DNA of 5,972 nt from DAOVQB01 sp023128935 (lineage in GTDB: Bacteria > Eisenbacteria > RBG-16-71-46 > CAIMUX01 > WJJG01), in the NCBI GenBank assembly GCA_030628905.1, contig DAOVQB010000239.1, forward strand, positions 1-5,972, given 5' to 3'. Below are positions 1-5,070 of this stretch, in pieces. The stretch's first letter is position 1. Each line of letters begins with the position of its first letter. The position numbers and the translations under genes were made by a program. The notes beneath the pieces are model-generated. The model ran no database searches, was not told the origin of the DNA, and saw only the letters and a list, made by a program, of their open reading frames with translations.

Positions 1-38
1 GTCCGCAGCAATGAGATGTACGCCGTTACCTTACCCAT
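1..38 (-). CDS. Possible 5' end of a further gene, cut by window edge
   Basis: An ATG at 36-38 on the minus strand opens a frame reading MGKVTAYISLLR before the window ends. It lies just downstream of repeat R1, where the other repeats are also followed by a new gene. Starts of the form MGKVxAxIS occur in RibD/dihydrofolate-reductase-like proteins, but twelve residues cannot identify a family. No convincing Shine-Dalgarno sequence precedes the ATG. This is a weak call based mainly on position and direction. Confidence 0.2.
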   Translation of the reverse strand, partial: MGKVTAYISLLR

Positions 39-64
39 CGCCCAATAGGCTAAGAAGATCTGAG

Positions 65-134
65 GAATTCGAGGGATATAAACCTTATTTCAAGCTGCTC
101 TTTGAGGAGTTGTGTTATGCGTCACCGGAATTTC
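65..134. repeat. Foldback repeat R1 (about 69 bp)
   Basis: This is the most leftward copy of the foldback repeat family. It starts with GAATTCGAGGGATATAAACC and ends ATGCGTCACCGGAATTTC. It matches R2 at about 58 of 69 positions by hand count, with no large gaps. The two ends are inverted: GAATTC plus GGGAY..ATA on the left and TATGCGTCMCCGGAATT on the right, so single-stranded DNA or RNA could fold back. The copy lies inside the apparent 3' end of the HExxH gene and supplies its last roughly 15 codons and its stop. Confidence 0.85.
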
Positions 135-554
135 CGTGTGACGAAATCCTAAGATCGAAGGTCTGACCCCAAAGGTTCGCAAAGGTTCCCAAATGCTGTT
201 CCTTCCAGGCAGATGCCTGAGGTCGCCGCGACATGTCTGGGCGATGTGCACCGCCTCATGCGGAATCGCCCAGACAAGGCTGGGAAGCGGCAGCGACGTA
301 TCCAGTTTCAGGACAGCCACTCCGGAGTCATTCTCAGTAGTCGCTGCAGCTAGTTCAAGGGCCCTGAGCTGTCTGCTGCTGTTCCAATCAATCCGTACGC
401 GATGCTTGAGCTGTTCCTTGGAAACCTGGCCCATTTCCACTAGCCGACGAAGGCAGAACTCTACGATGACAGAGATCCCTTCTTTGACGTTCGTCTCGAG
501 CTCTTCCGAGCGACGATCGTCACCCGTATTGGTTGCCAACAGTTCCAATCTCAA
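90..554 (-). CDS. HExxH metalloprotease-like protein, 3' end replaced by repeat R1
   Basis: This is the last gene of the three-gene operon, 154 aa from a TTG start. The TTG overlaps the TGA of the preceding gene (TTGA, 4 nt), implying translational coupling; the Shine-Dalgarno sequence is weak. The sequence shows HEAVH at residues 99-103 within VWAIPHEAVHIAQ, a typical zinc-protease helix with two His ligands and a catalytic Glu. Proteins with this HExxH(I/V)xQ arrangement usually continue with a W-G-x-x-Y segment and an acidic third ligand. Here the similarity fades after GRNSIWE (residues 117-123). The remaining residues read through a GGTCTGACCCC-containing segment and repeat R1, so residues from about 139 are repeat-encoded. 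The gene is probably truncated and may lack the third zinc ligand. Substrate is unknown. Reading frame confidence is good; activity is doubtful. Confidence 0.7.
   Translation of the reverse strand: MRLELLATNTGDDRRSEELETNVKEGISVIVEFCLRRLVEMGQVSKEQLKHRVRIDWNSSRQLRALELAAATTENDSGVAVLKLDTSLPLPSLVWAIPHEAVHIAQTCRGDLRHLPGRNSIWEPLRTFGVRPSILGFRHTEIPVTHNTTPQRAA
159..189. repeat. GGTCTGACCCC motif with 10-bp tandem duplication
   Basis: On the plus strand, AGGTCTGACCCC is followed by caaaggttcg at 170-179 and caaaggttcc at 180-189, a tandem pair differing at one base. The block sits exactly between the recognisable part of the HExxH gene and repeat R1. It therefore marks the disrupted 3' end and may be a second small repeat or an insertion scar. 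Confidence 0.5.
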
Positions 555-1138
555 TTGCCGTTCTGGCTGCTCAGCTTCTCGAGGTGTTCCACTACCGCAG
601 TCGCTGCTGTCAGGGATTCCTGGGCCCGTTCCTTGTCGATAGTCTCTCCCCTATGGACGATCCGATTCCTCAACTTCGACGATTCCTTGAAGCTCTCCCA
701 GAAGTCTTGATCATGGATCCTGTCTCCAGTCAGTGCTGTGAAGAGCTTGCGCGTCGTGTCGTTCGCCAGGTTGTAGCTTCTAAGCAAATCGTACACAGGC
801 TTCTCCAGGTACTTGACGCCCTTATGCTCGAAGGCTCTGGACAGCGCTCGCTCTGTTGCGATTTCGCAGGCCATATGGCCTACAACAACTGAGATGCTTG
901 GCTGGCCACTCGTGGCAAGGTCTCGCGCGGCAACGAGCAGAGCTTGAGGGTAGGTGGTCACGACTGCCTTGATCATTGCGGAAACCGCAACATGCGCGCT
1001 CAGCTCGAGAGAGAAGTTGCGAGCGGTCGAACCGCATTCCGGGCATGGCTTTCGCCCCTTGGGATCGCCACTCGGTGACTCGTCGTAGATCGGTGTGCCG
1101 CATTTCGCGCAGAACGTGTCCGTCGTGCCTTCGCTCAT
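551..1138 (-). CDS. Zinc-ribbon plus HEPN-like protein
   Basis: A 195-aa protein and the middle gene of the operon. The ATG at 1136-1138 overlaps the TGA of the upstream gene (ATGA) and has a good Shine-Dalgarno sequence (GAGGAG, 5 nt spacing). Residues 10-35 form a four-cysteine zinc ribbon: CAKC at 10-13 and CPEC at 32-35. The rest is predicted all-helical. Near the C-terminus the run KLRNRIVHRG (155-164) contains R157-x4-H162, matching the RX4-6H signature of HEPN domains, many of which are RNases in toxin-antitoxin, Abi and CRISPR settings. A segment VVVGHMACEIATERALSRAF (84-103) is typical of HEPN-like helical proteins of unknown function. The inferred role is an RNA- or nucleotide-acting effector or its partner, but no substrate can be named. 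The family assignment rests on motifs rather than a search. Confidence 0.85.
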   Translation of the reverse strand: MSEGTTDTFCAKCGTPIYDESPSGDPKGRKPCPECGSTARNFSLELSAHVAVSAMIKAVVTTYPQALLVAARDLATSGQPSISVVVGHMACEIATERALSRAFEHKGVKYLEKPVYDLLRSYNLANDTTRKLFTALTGDRIHDQDFWESFKESSKLRNRIVHRGETIDKERAQESLTAATAVVEHLEKLSSQNGN

Positions 1139-1743
1139 TCGTTCTCCTCTTTCTTCTCCTGCACTCGTCGTGCCGATTCCTCCAGGTTCCTCAGTGTAGG
1201 AACGGGCTTCAACTCGTCCCCAATCCTCTCTATGAACTGGAATGTCTGCTTCGCTTGCGATATTGCCCACTGTGCCATGACTTCGTCTTCCTCCAGGTCG
1301 GAGATGAACGAGGTGATGCCGTGCGACACCGCGGCCGTCAGACTGTCCAGGGACAGGACGACCACCTGCTTGAGGCCACACTCATGCACGGCGTCACGGA
1401 GCATGTCGGCCTCTTGGTCGTGAAATGTGTACCAGATCTCTGCTACCTGACCTTTCGAGGAAAGCCGTGACCTCGGTGAGTACGTATGAAGAAGCCCGCA
1501 TCTCGCTCCATAGAGATCGAGTGCTGAGCAAGAGAGATGCCCCTCGCAGAGGATGTATCTCTCTACCCACTTCACGAAACGTTGGCGCGTTCCCTCCCTC
1601 TTCAAACGACCATCAAGACTCGCGGCGGTATCTAGGGCTACGTACATCAGGGATAGTGCTGCTGATGGGAACTTACTGTTCAGACAGAGATTCGATGCCT
1701 GGATGATCTCGCCTATACGCACTCCGACATCCAGAAGGGACAT
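1135..1743 (-). CDS. HEPN-like helical protein, first gene of three-gene operon
   Basis: 202 aa from the ATG at 1741-1743, preceded by GAGGAGAGAG. An in-frame GTG at 1786-1788 with an even better spaced GGAGG would add 15 residues (VSQGFTLDLKDERRE) and would overlap the stop of a short upstream frame, so the start is uncertain. The protein is helical. LDLYGARCGLLHTYSPRS (residues 75-92) holds R81-x4-H86, the HEPN-type RX4H pattern, in the context YGARCGLLHT that I associate with a widespread hypothetical HEPN-like family. An upstream helix ALSLMYVALDTAASLDGR fits the same fold. The C-terminus is highly charged (RVQEKKEENE). Its stop overlaps the start of the zinc-ribbon HEPN gene by 4 nt. Two adjacent RX4H proteins could form a toxin-antitoxin-like or heteromeric pair, which is inference only. 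Confidence 0.82.
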   Translation of the reverse strand: MSLLDVGVRIGEIIQASNLCLNSKFPSAALSLMYVALDTAASLDGRLKREGTRQRFVKWVERYILCEGHLSCSALDLYGARCGLLHTYSPRSRLSSKGQVAEIWYTFHDQEADMLRDAVHECGLKQVVVLSLDSLTAAVSHGITSFISDLEEDEVMAQWAISQAKQTFQFIERIGDELKPVPTLRNLEESARRVQEKKEENE

Positions 1744-1784
1744 CTCTCTCCTCTCATCCTTCAGGTCCAGCGTGAAACCCTGGC

Positions 1785-1931
1785 TCACGGCTGCTCCTCC
1801 CTTTCGAGGTACTTGGGAATCGCCTCCACCACTAGGTAGTCGCCGGCTGCCTGCGAGCACCCGGGCAGTCGCGCTTCTTGGTCAGCTTGATTAAGCGCTG
1901 ACTGGCCTTTGCTTGGCTTTGCTCTTCGGTA
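1785..1931 (-). pseudogene. Short 3' coding remnant upstream of the HEPN operon
   Basis: An open minus-strand frame of 48 codons without an ATG ends in AAGDYLVVEAIPKYLEREEQP followed by TGA. That TGA overlaps the alternative GTG start of the first HEPN gene. The tail resembles the last helix of ribbon-helix-helix antitoxins (pattern SYLxxEAxxxYLERE), but the N-terminal strand and first helix are absent. It could be the decayed end of an antitoxin gene formerly heading the operon, or a chance frame. The codon content looks protein-like in this frame only over the last 25 or so codons. Confidence 0.3.
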
Positions 1932-1986
1932 TCATGGGCGACAGCTTATCCAACGGAGTGTTCTTCCCTTTCTTATCGAAGCATAG
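1891..1986 (-). pseudogene. C-terminal-looking gene fragment
   Basis: A 31-codon open frame on the minus strand ends KLSPMIPKSKAKQRPVSA then TAA. The lysine/proline-rich, low-complexity run looks like the basic tail of a real protein, yet no start with a ribosome binding site lies upstream in frame and a TGA stops it at 1987-1989. It is likely a relic of a gene whose 5' part is lost or frameshifted. No family is recognised. Confidence 0.25.
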
Positions 1987-2275
1987 TCACGCTGAGTAGA
2001 TTCGACAAGCAAAGAACTACCTGCTCGGTGATGCAGAGGGAGGGACGTGCGGAAAGAGAAGCAAGATGAAGTTCATACGCCTCCGTGAGCTCAAGCCTAG
2101 CCTCGGCGTCGCAGCCTCTCATACTCCCGCACACTCGGAGTAGCGACGACCGGTGACAGTGCTCGGAGTTGTAGCACGTGAAACCAACTTTGGGTTGTCC
2201 TCGCCCTCGATGTCGATGATCTCCGATTGAACCGACGAAGGTGGAAATCGCTCTATTTCTTCGTCTTCCTAGACT
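1987..2275 (-). other. Gene-poor stretch with frameshifted coding-like segments
   Basis: Together with the two fragments above, this fills the 557 bp between the HEPN operon and the helical cassette gene. On the minus strand one frame (about 2128-2270) reads like protein, including SEIIDIEGEDNPKLVSRA and TVTGRRYSECAGV, but lacks a start. Its TGA overlaps an ATG that opens a 49-codon frame ending at 1973 (RLELTEAYELHLAS...). Neither has a well spaced Shine-Dalgarno sequence. The pattern fits a gene decayed by frameshifts, possibly the content of a neighbouring cassette. No RNA gene, terminator or clear promoter was seen. Confidence 0.3.
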
Positions 2276-2351
2276 GCAAAACCAAGTACAGAGCCCGTGG
2301 GACCACCGATTTGCGCGAGCGATAGCTCGGTTGGGTGTACGCTTGTTAGGC
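2276..2351 (-). repeat. Degenerate attC-like recombination site after the helical cassette gene
   Basis: Read on the minus strand, the site begins with GCCTAAC (2345-2351), a perfect R'' core whose TAA is the stop codon of the upstream gene. This is the usual arrangement in integron cassettes. It continues AAGCGTAC and ends near GTACTTGGTTTTGC. The halves pair imperfectly: AACAAGCGTACA against AACCAAGTACAG, and CCGAGC against the GCTCG/CGG segment around TATC. The distal core is GTTTTGC rather than GTTRRRY, so the site is diverged or only related to attC. Length is 76 bp, close to its partner at 3112-3189. Confidence 0.5.
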
Positions 2352-3065
2352 GCGATCCCAGCCAATTGCTTGCCAGTAGCTTTCCATTGCAGCGCGCAGT
2401 AGAAACCTGAACTGCGCCAGTCGCTTCCTAAAGTCATTGAGAGCAACCACATCGTTTGCTGTATAGGCCTGCGGGACCACCAATCCCCACGCCGGCGTAT
2501 CTGACTCTCGAATGATCCGATCTACGATTCCCTCCATGATGCCTCTGGCGTGCACCCAGCCTTGGGAGAGCTTGCCCCATAAGGCAACTGACCCTTTCTT
2601 CAGTCCCAGAAACTTGTCCCACTCGCCCATCAGGCGGGAAGTGCTTTTCTCCTCTTTCTTTGCTTGTTTCTCCAACAAACGAAGTCTATCCTGGAAGAAA
2701 GCCGGGGCTGAGTACTGCGTGTCTGCAAGATGGCACTTGACGAGCGACTCGAGTGCCAGCCTAAGCTCCATGTAGCATCCGGGAAGGTTACCAGCCAGAG
2801 CATTGAGATAAATCGCTCCACCGACCGGGACGAGAACATGAATCAGGAAGTAGATCATTGCTGATTCGACGTAGTTCTCCGGCCCCGCCCCACTTCCGAT
2901 GACGCAGCCGACATAATTGATGGCGTCATTTGTAAGACCAATAACCTCAGTGTACACCTCTTTCACGTTCTCGTGCAGAAAAGCCTCGTTCTGTGTCATC
3001 ACATCGAACAAGTGCTTGAGATATGCTTCTCGCGGACTCAAGCTTTCATCTGTAGGTCCAGCCAT
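2346..3065 (-). CDS. All-helical protein of unknown function in an integron-like cassette
   Basis: 239 aa starting at ATG 3063-3065, with TAGGAG 9 nt upstream. No signal peptide or clear zinc motif is present. The segment IYFLIHVLVPVGGAIYLNAL (71-90) is hydrophobic but probably a buried helix. A charged stretch QAKKEEKSTSR (134-144) follows, then WGKLSQGWVHARG (163-175), whose LSxxxxH pattern recalls DUF5677/HEPN-like helical proteins; this resemblance is weak. The start lies 47 nt after a GTTAGGC core and its TAA stop lies inside a GCCTAAC core, the compact packaging of integron gene cassettes, with no promoter of its own. Expression would depend on readthrough from the upstream promoter at about 3566. 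Function is unknown. Confidence 0.8.
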   Translation of the reverse strand: MAGPTDESLSPREAYLKHLFDVMTQNEAFLHENVKEVYTEVIGLTNDAINYVGCVIGSGAGPENYVESAMIYFLIHVLVPVGGAIYLNALAGNLPGCYMELRLALESLVKCHLADTQYSAPAFFQDRLRLLEKQAKKEEKSTSRLMGEWDKFLGLKKGSVALWGKLSQGWVHARGIMEGIVDRIIRESDTPAWGLVVPQAYTANDVVALNDFRKRLAQFRFLLRAAMESYWQAIGWDRA

Positions 3066-3111
3066 TCTTCACAGCTCCTACATCTGCGTCAGAGTGTAGA
3101 ACCGTACTCGC

Positions 3112-3189
3112 GCCTAACGCCGCGATTGAGACGCCGTGGAGCCGTGCAGGGCGAGGGTTCACGGTCGCTCCCGAATCATCTTGTTGGCC
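3112..3189 (-). repeat. Candidate attC site between beta flower gene and helical gene
   Basis: On the minus strand the site runs from GGCCAAC (3183-3189, R''-like) to GTTAGGC (3112-3118), which matches the R' consensus GTTRRRY. Within it, GGAGCGACCGTG pairs with CACGGCTCC, and GATT near the 5' core pairs with AATC near the 3' core, giving an imperfect hairpin with unpaired bases, as in attC. It begins 12 nt after the stop of the beta flower gene and ends 46 nt before the next start codon. Its R' (GTTAGGC) is the exact complement of the R'' (GCCTAAC) at the far end of the next gene, as expected for one cassette's two ends. Confidence 0.6.
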
Positions 3190-3200
3190 GATCCGTATCT

Positions 3201-3497
3201 TTAGATTTCGTCCGGGCTGGGGAAGTCTTCATGCCCGACCAGCATGACGCTTCCGACATGGTCCACACTTGGAACATGTCCGACCCGACCGATATGTGGA
3301 GAGTAAGATGGACCTGACTTGGATTTCTTTGAGGAGTTGGTAATGAGCTTGCCGTTCTTCAATTCACCGAGATAGCGCCCGCTTGAGTCAAACACCTCGT
3401 CTCCTCGAAATCGGCCGACATGGCGACCGTCGTGAGTCCAAAGGTCGTCACCATCACGCTTGCCAAAGTATGTCCCTCCCCATGTGTACAGATTCAT
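3201..3497 (-). CDS. 4-fold beta flower domain protein
   Basis: 98 aa from ATG 3495-3497 with AAAGGAG 5 nt upstream. The longer frame reaching back to 3620 reads through the promoter and is rejected. Residues 1-52 carry short repeated strand motifs around G-x-Y/H-x-G: WGGTYFGKRDGDDLW, DGRHVGRF, SSGRYLGELKNGKLI. This matches the small beta-rich '4-fold beta flower' domain, a family of unknown function often found as a single small gene. After SSKKSKSG a tail of about 38 residues is rich in Gly, His, Pro and Val (PHIGRVGHVPSVDHVGSV) and may be disordered or metal-binding. The gene has its own promoter module, nearly identical to that of the metallopeptidase gene, and is followed by a candidate attC site. 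Confidence 0.85.
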   Translation of the reverse strand: MNLYTWGGTYFGKRDGDDLWTHDGRHVGRFRGDEVFDSSGRYLGELKNGKLITNSSKKSKSGPSYSPHIGRVGHVPSVDHVGSVMLVGHEDFPSPDEI

Positions 3498-3514
3498 TTC
3501 ATCTCCTTTCGACC

Positions 3515-3580
3515 AACAATGAATATTGCGCAACTCCACAATATAGTATGTTGAAGAGAGGCAGGTGTCAACTCTATTCC
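3515..3580 (-). promoter_or_regulatory. Promoter/leader module P1 of the beta flower gene
   Basis: The minus strand shows TTGACA (3566-3571), a 17-bp spacer and TACTAT (3543-3548), an almost ideal sigma70-type promoter, with a leader of about 40 nt before the ATG. The 66-bp block shares 56 positions with the block at 5682-5747, without gaps. Conservation extends past the -10 into the leader (GGAGTTGC and TCATTGTT), so a shared operator or leader element is likely. Identity stops right after CATTGTT on the gene side and after the GGAATAGAG side upstream. Confidence 0.85.
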
Positions 3581-3582
3581 AC

Positions 3583-3615
3583 GGAATTCGAGCGGAATTG
3601 AGGCGGAATTCAAGG
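3583..3615. repeat. Three tandem 11-bp GGAATT units
   Basis: The plus strand reads ggaattcgagc, ggaattgaggc and ggaattcaagg back to back. The third unit is the left end of foldback repeat R2. The repeat end has therefore been duplicated twice between R2 and promoter module P1, perhaps by slippage or by repeated end use during insertion. Confidence 0.75.
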
Positions 3616-3674
3616 GACATAAACCTTATCTCAGGCTGCTCCTTGAGGAATTATCGTATGCGTCCCCGGAATTC
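3606..3674. repeat. Foldback repeat R2 (69 bp)
   Basis: This is the best-formed copy, with GAATTC at both ends. GGGACATA on the left pairs with TATGCGTCCC on the right, and CTCAGG pairs with CCTTGAG around a short CTGCT loop. It matches R3 at 61 of 69 positions. It begins 5 nt after the stop codon of the membrane protein gene and ends just upstream of promoter module P1, so it fills most of the intergenic space. Architecture and size are like REP/RAYT-associated palindromes or other ssDNA-folding elements; no transposase is in the window. Confidence 0.9.
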
Positions 3675-3679
3675 ACCGA

Positions 3680-4696
3680 TTAGCCAAGTCGGGCGAGGTG
3701 ATGGATTAAGTTGACGAGCACAGCAATGACATTGAGCAGCGTACCTGTCATGGTAAAGACCATGAGTTTCTTTGGGTCGTTGACTTCGGTGGCTTTCTCT
3801 ATGAAGTAGAGGGTAAACATCCTTGCCATCTTGAGGATCGGCTTCGCAAGAAGAACTAGAAATAGGACAGAGAGGTAAACCGCCGTGGGTATCAGGGTAG
3901 TTGCCGCGTAAGCTGTCATCGCGGAGACAGCAAGAACTTTGTGACGTACTTCAACCACATCCGGAAACGGCCTGGTAAACACGATTCGTCGATACTCATT
4001 GCCGGTTACGTAATCAACTACGAGGTCGTCTCCCGCTTCAAGAATCTTCACCCAGCCCTCTTGATTCTCGACAAGACCGAGAACCGTAGACTCCTGGTGA
4101 TACTCCTGTATGAGTTCGTCCACCGCACTGGGGGTTAGATGCGCCTCCCAAGAACCGAAGAAGCCTATGGCATTCACTACCACCACGCATGCTACTGCGA
4201 GAGCTGCAGCTGTAATGATGTCCGTAAGAATGAGAAAGGTAGACCGGAACCAGCCACTTCGGGCAACCTTGCGTAAGATCAGCACGGTCACGAGTACTGT
4301 GGCGAAATCAAATCCTAAGTTGATTCCAAGAACCGCCGGCCAGCGCCACACCTCGCGTCCTTCGAATCCCAGTGTCCAAAGCACCCAAACCTTTTCGTCG
4401 GCTACCATGCCCAGGGCAATCGCGGAGAAAGTGAGCAAGAAGCTGGTTCCAGTAATCACAGCTGAGCCCAGAAGTTCTCGGCCGCGAGGCCTCGCTACCC
4501 TTCCGATTACTTGGAGCGTACGACGCGCCAGTACATGGTGGAAGTCCCGGATTCTTGCGTCGTCAAGGCGGACCCAGATACTTAGTAGAAAGTAGTACAA
4601 ACGCGCCTTGTGTCGATTAAGAACGAATCTGTCTGCAGCAAGGCATAGACCTTCAACTACGGCGAGAGCAGCGCCTAGTACTACCCAGTTGTTCAT
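3680..4696 (-). CDS. Six-segment integral membrane protein of unknown function
   Basis: 338 aa from ATG 4694-4696 with a strong TAGGAGG 8 nt upstream. Hydrophobic segments fall at about 4-21, 77-98, 120-142, 152-180, 256-286 and 311-335. A basic loop with RRTLQVIGRVARPRGR (58-73) lies between segments 1 and 2. Between segments 4 and 5 there is a soluble stretch of about 75 residues (181-255) that is acidic at first (SAVDELIQEYHQEST) and then beta-like. No catalytic motif, transporter signature or signal-peptidase site is recognised. The stop sits in GGCTAAT, resembling a mutated attC R'' core (GCCTAAC type), and repeat R2 follows at once. No promoter is obvious in the 180 bp upstream. It may act as an inner-membrane partner or sensor, but this cannot be supported further. 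Confidence 0.85.
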   Translation of the reverse strand: MNNWVVLGAALAVVEGLCLAADRFVLNRHKARLYYFLLSIWVRLDDARIRDFHHVLARRTLQVIGRVARPRGRELLGSAVITGTSFLLTFSAIALGMVADEKVWVLWTLGFEGREVWRWPAVLGINLGFDFATVLVTVLILRKVARSGWFRSTFLILTDIITAAALAVACVVVVNAIGFFGSWEAHLTPSAVDELIQEYHQESTVLGLVENQEGWVKILEAGDDLVVDYVTGNEYRRIVFTRPFPDVVEVRHKVLAVSAMTAYAATTLIPTAVYLSVLFLVLLAKPILKMARMFTLYFIEKATEVNDPKKLMVFTMTGTLLNVIAVLVNLIHHLARLG

Positions 4697-4780
4697 GGCC
4701 TATACCTCCTATGAAGACCAGTTGCCCTCGGTCGTCATCCGCTGTTGGCTTGGCCCCCGAGGTGGTCAGCTTTGAGATTA

Positions 4781-4821
4781 GTCTAACCTACGTCTCGATG
4801 TGCATGCCATCGTAGTTCGGG
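4781..4821 (-). repeat. Short inverted repeat, attC-like
   Basis: On the minus strand CCCGAAC TACG..ATG pairs with CAT CG..CGTAG GTTAGAC around GCATGCA. The 3' end GTTAGAC (4781-4787) fits the R' consensus GTTRRRY, and the 5' AAC is its partner. At 41 bp it is shorter than usual attC sites, so it may be only a stem-loop. Its place, 85 bp before the membrane protein gene, is where a cassette boundary would be expected. Confidence 0.3.
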
Positions 4822-4878
4822 GAACATCTCTGAAAGCACGCGCCGTTTTTGATAGGTATCTCTCAGTTTACCTCCGTT

Positions 4879-4947
4879 GAATTCGAGGCACACAGACCCT
4901 ATCTCAGGCTGTTCCTTGAGGAATTATGGTATGTGTCCCCGGAATTC
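4879..4947. repeat. Foldback repeat R3 (69 bp)
   Basis: Both ends are GAATTC. It shares 61 of 69 positions with R2, and most differences are transitions. It lies in the 374-bp gap between the metallopeptidase and membrane protein genes, about 120 bp after the metallopeptidase stop codon. Read on the minus strand it has an open frame (GNSGDTYHNSSRNSLR then stop), in the same frame that R1 contributes to the HExxH gene. This frame is a property of the repeat and not evidence of a gene. Confidence 0.9.
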
Positions 4948-4968
4948 CCCCACGGAGTCTCTCGTGGT

Positions 4969-4982
4969 ATCACCTCCTTTCT
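4969..4982 (-). promoter_or_regulatory. Orphan full-length Shine-Dalgarno sequence
   Basis: AGAAAGGAGGTGAT on the minus strand is a 14-nt perfect complement of the usual 16S rRNA 3' end. No ATG follows at a useful distance; the next bases lead into repeat R3 within 22 nt. It may be the ribosome binding site of a gene whose coding part was lost when R3 arrived. The flanking sequence is not otherwise like 16S rRNA, so it is not an rRNA fragment. Confidence 0.4.
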
Positions 4983-5017
4983 GCGCTGTGAACGAAAATC
5001 TGCGAGCCGAACGCTAT

Positions 5018-5053
5018 GGCTGAGGCGCACGGTCTTCCGCGTCGCCTCCAGCC
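5018..5053 (-). terminator. Strong stem-loop after the metallopeptidase gene
   Basis: On the minus strand GGCT-g-GAGGCG..CGG pairs with CCG..CGCCTC-AGCC around AAGA, beginning 17 nt after the stop codon. The stem is GC-rich and long. No U-run follows (ATAGCGTTCGG), so it is not a textbook intrinsic terminator. It could protect the 3' end of the mRNA, act with Rho, or be a recombination hairpin. Confidence 0.45.
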
Positions 5054-5070
5054 GATTATTCTGTGCTGCC

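Noticed and set aside
1973..2452. 159-codon minus-strand frame overlapping the end of the helical gene
   Set aside because: Its first third is an alternate frame of the helical gene and it reads through the attC-like site; only the last part could be a decayed segment.
3498..3620. N-terminal extension of the beta flower frame
   Set aside because: It translates the promoter -35/-10 region and the GGAATT tandem units; the ATG at 3495-3497 has a good Shine-Dalgarno sequence and starts the recognised domain.
4110..4595. 161-codon plus-strand frame opposite the membrane protein gene
   Set aside because: It is a mirror of the membrane protein coding sequence, with Ser/Arg/Thr-rich low-complexity translation and no ribosome binding site.
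4969..4982. Possible 16S rRNA 3' end on the plus strand (ATCACCTCCTTTCT)
   Set aside because: The upstream bases do not match the conserved helix preceding the 16S 3' end; a perfect Shine-Dalgarno sequence on the minus strand explains the match.
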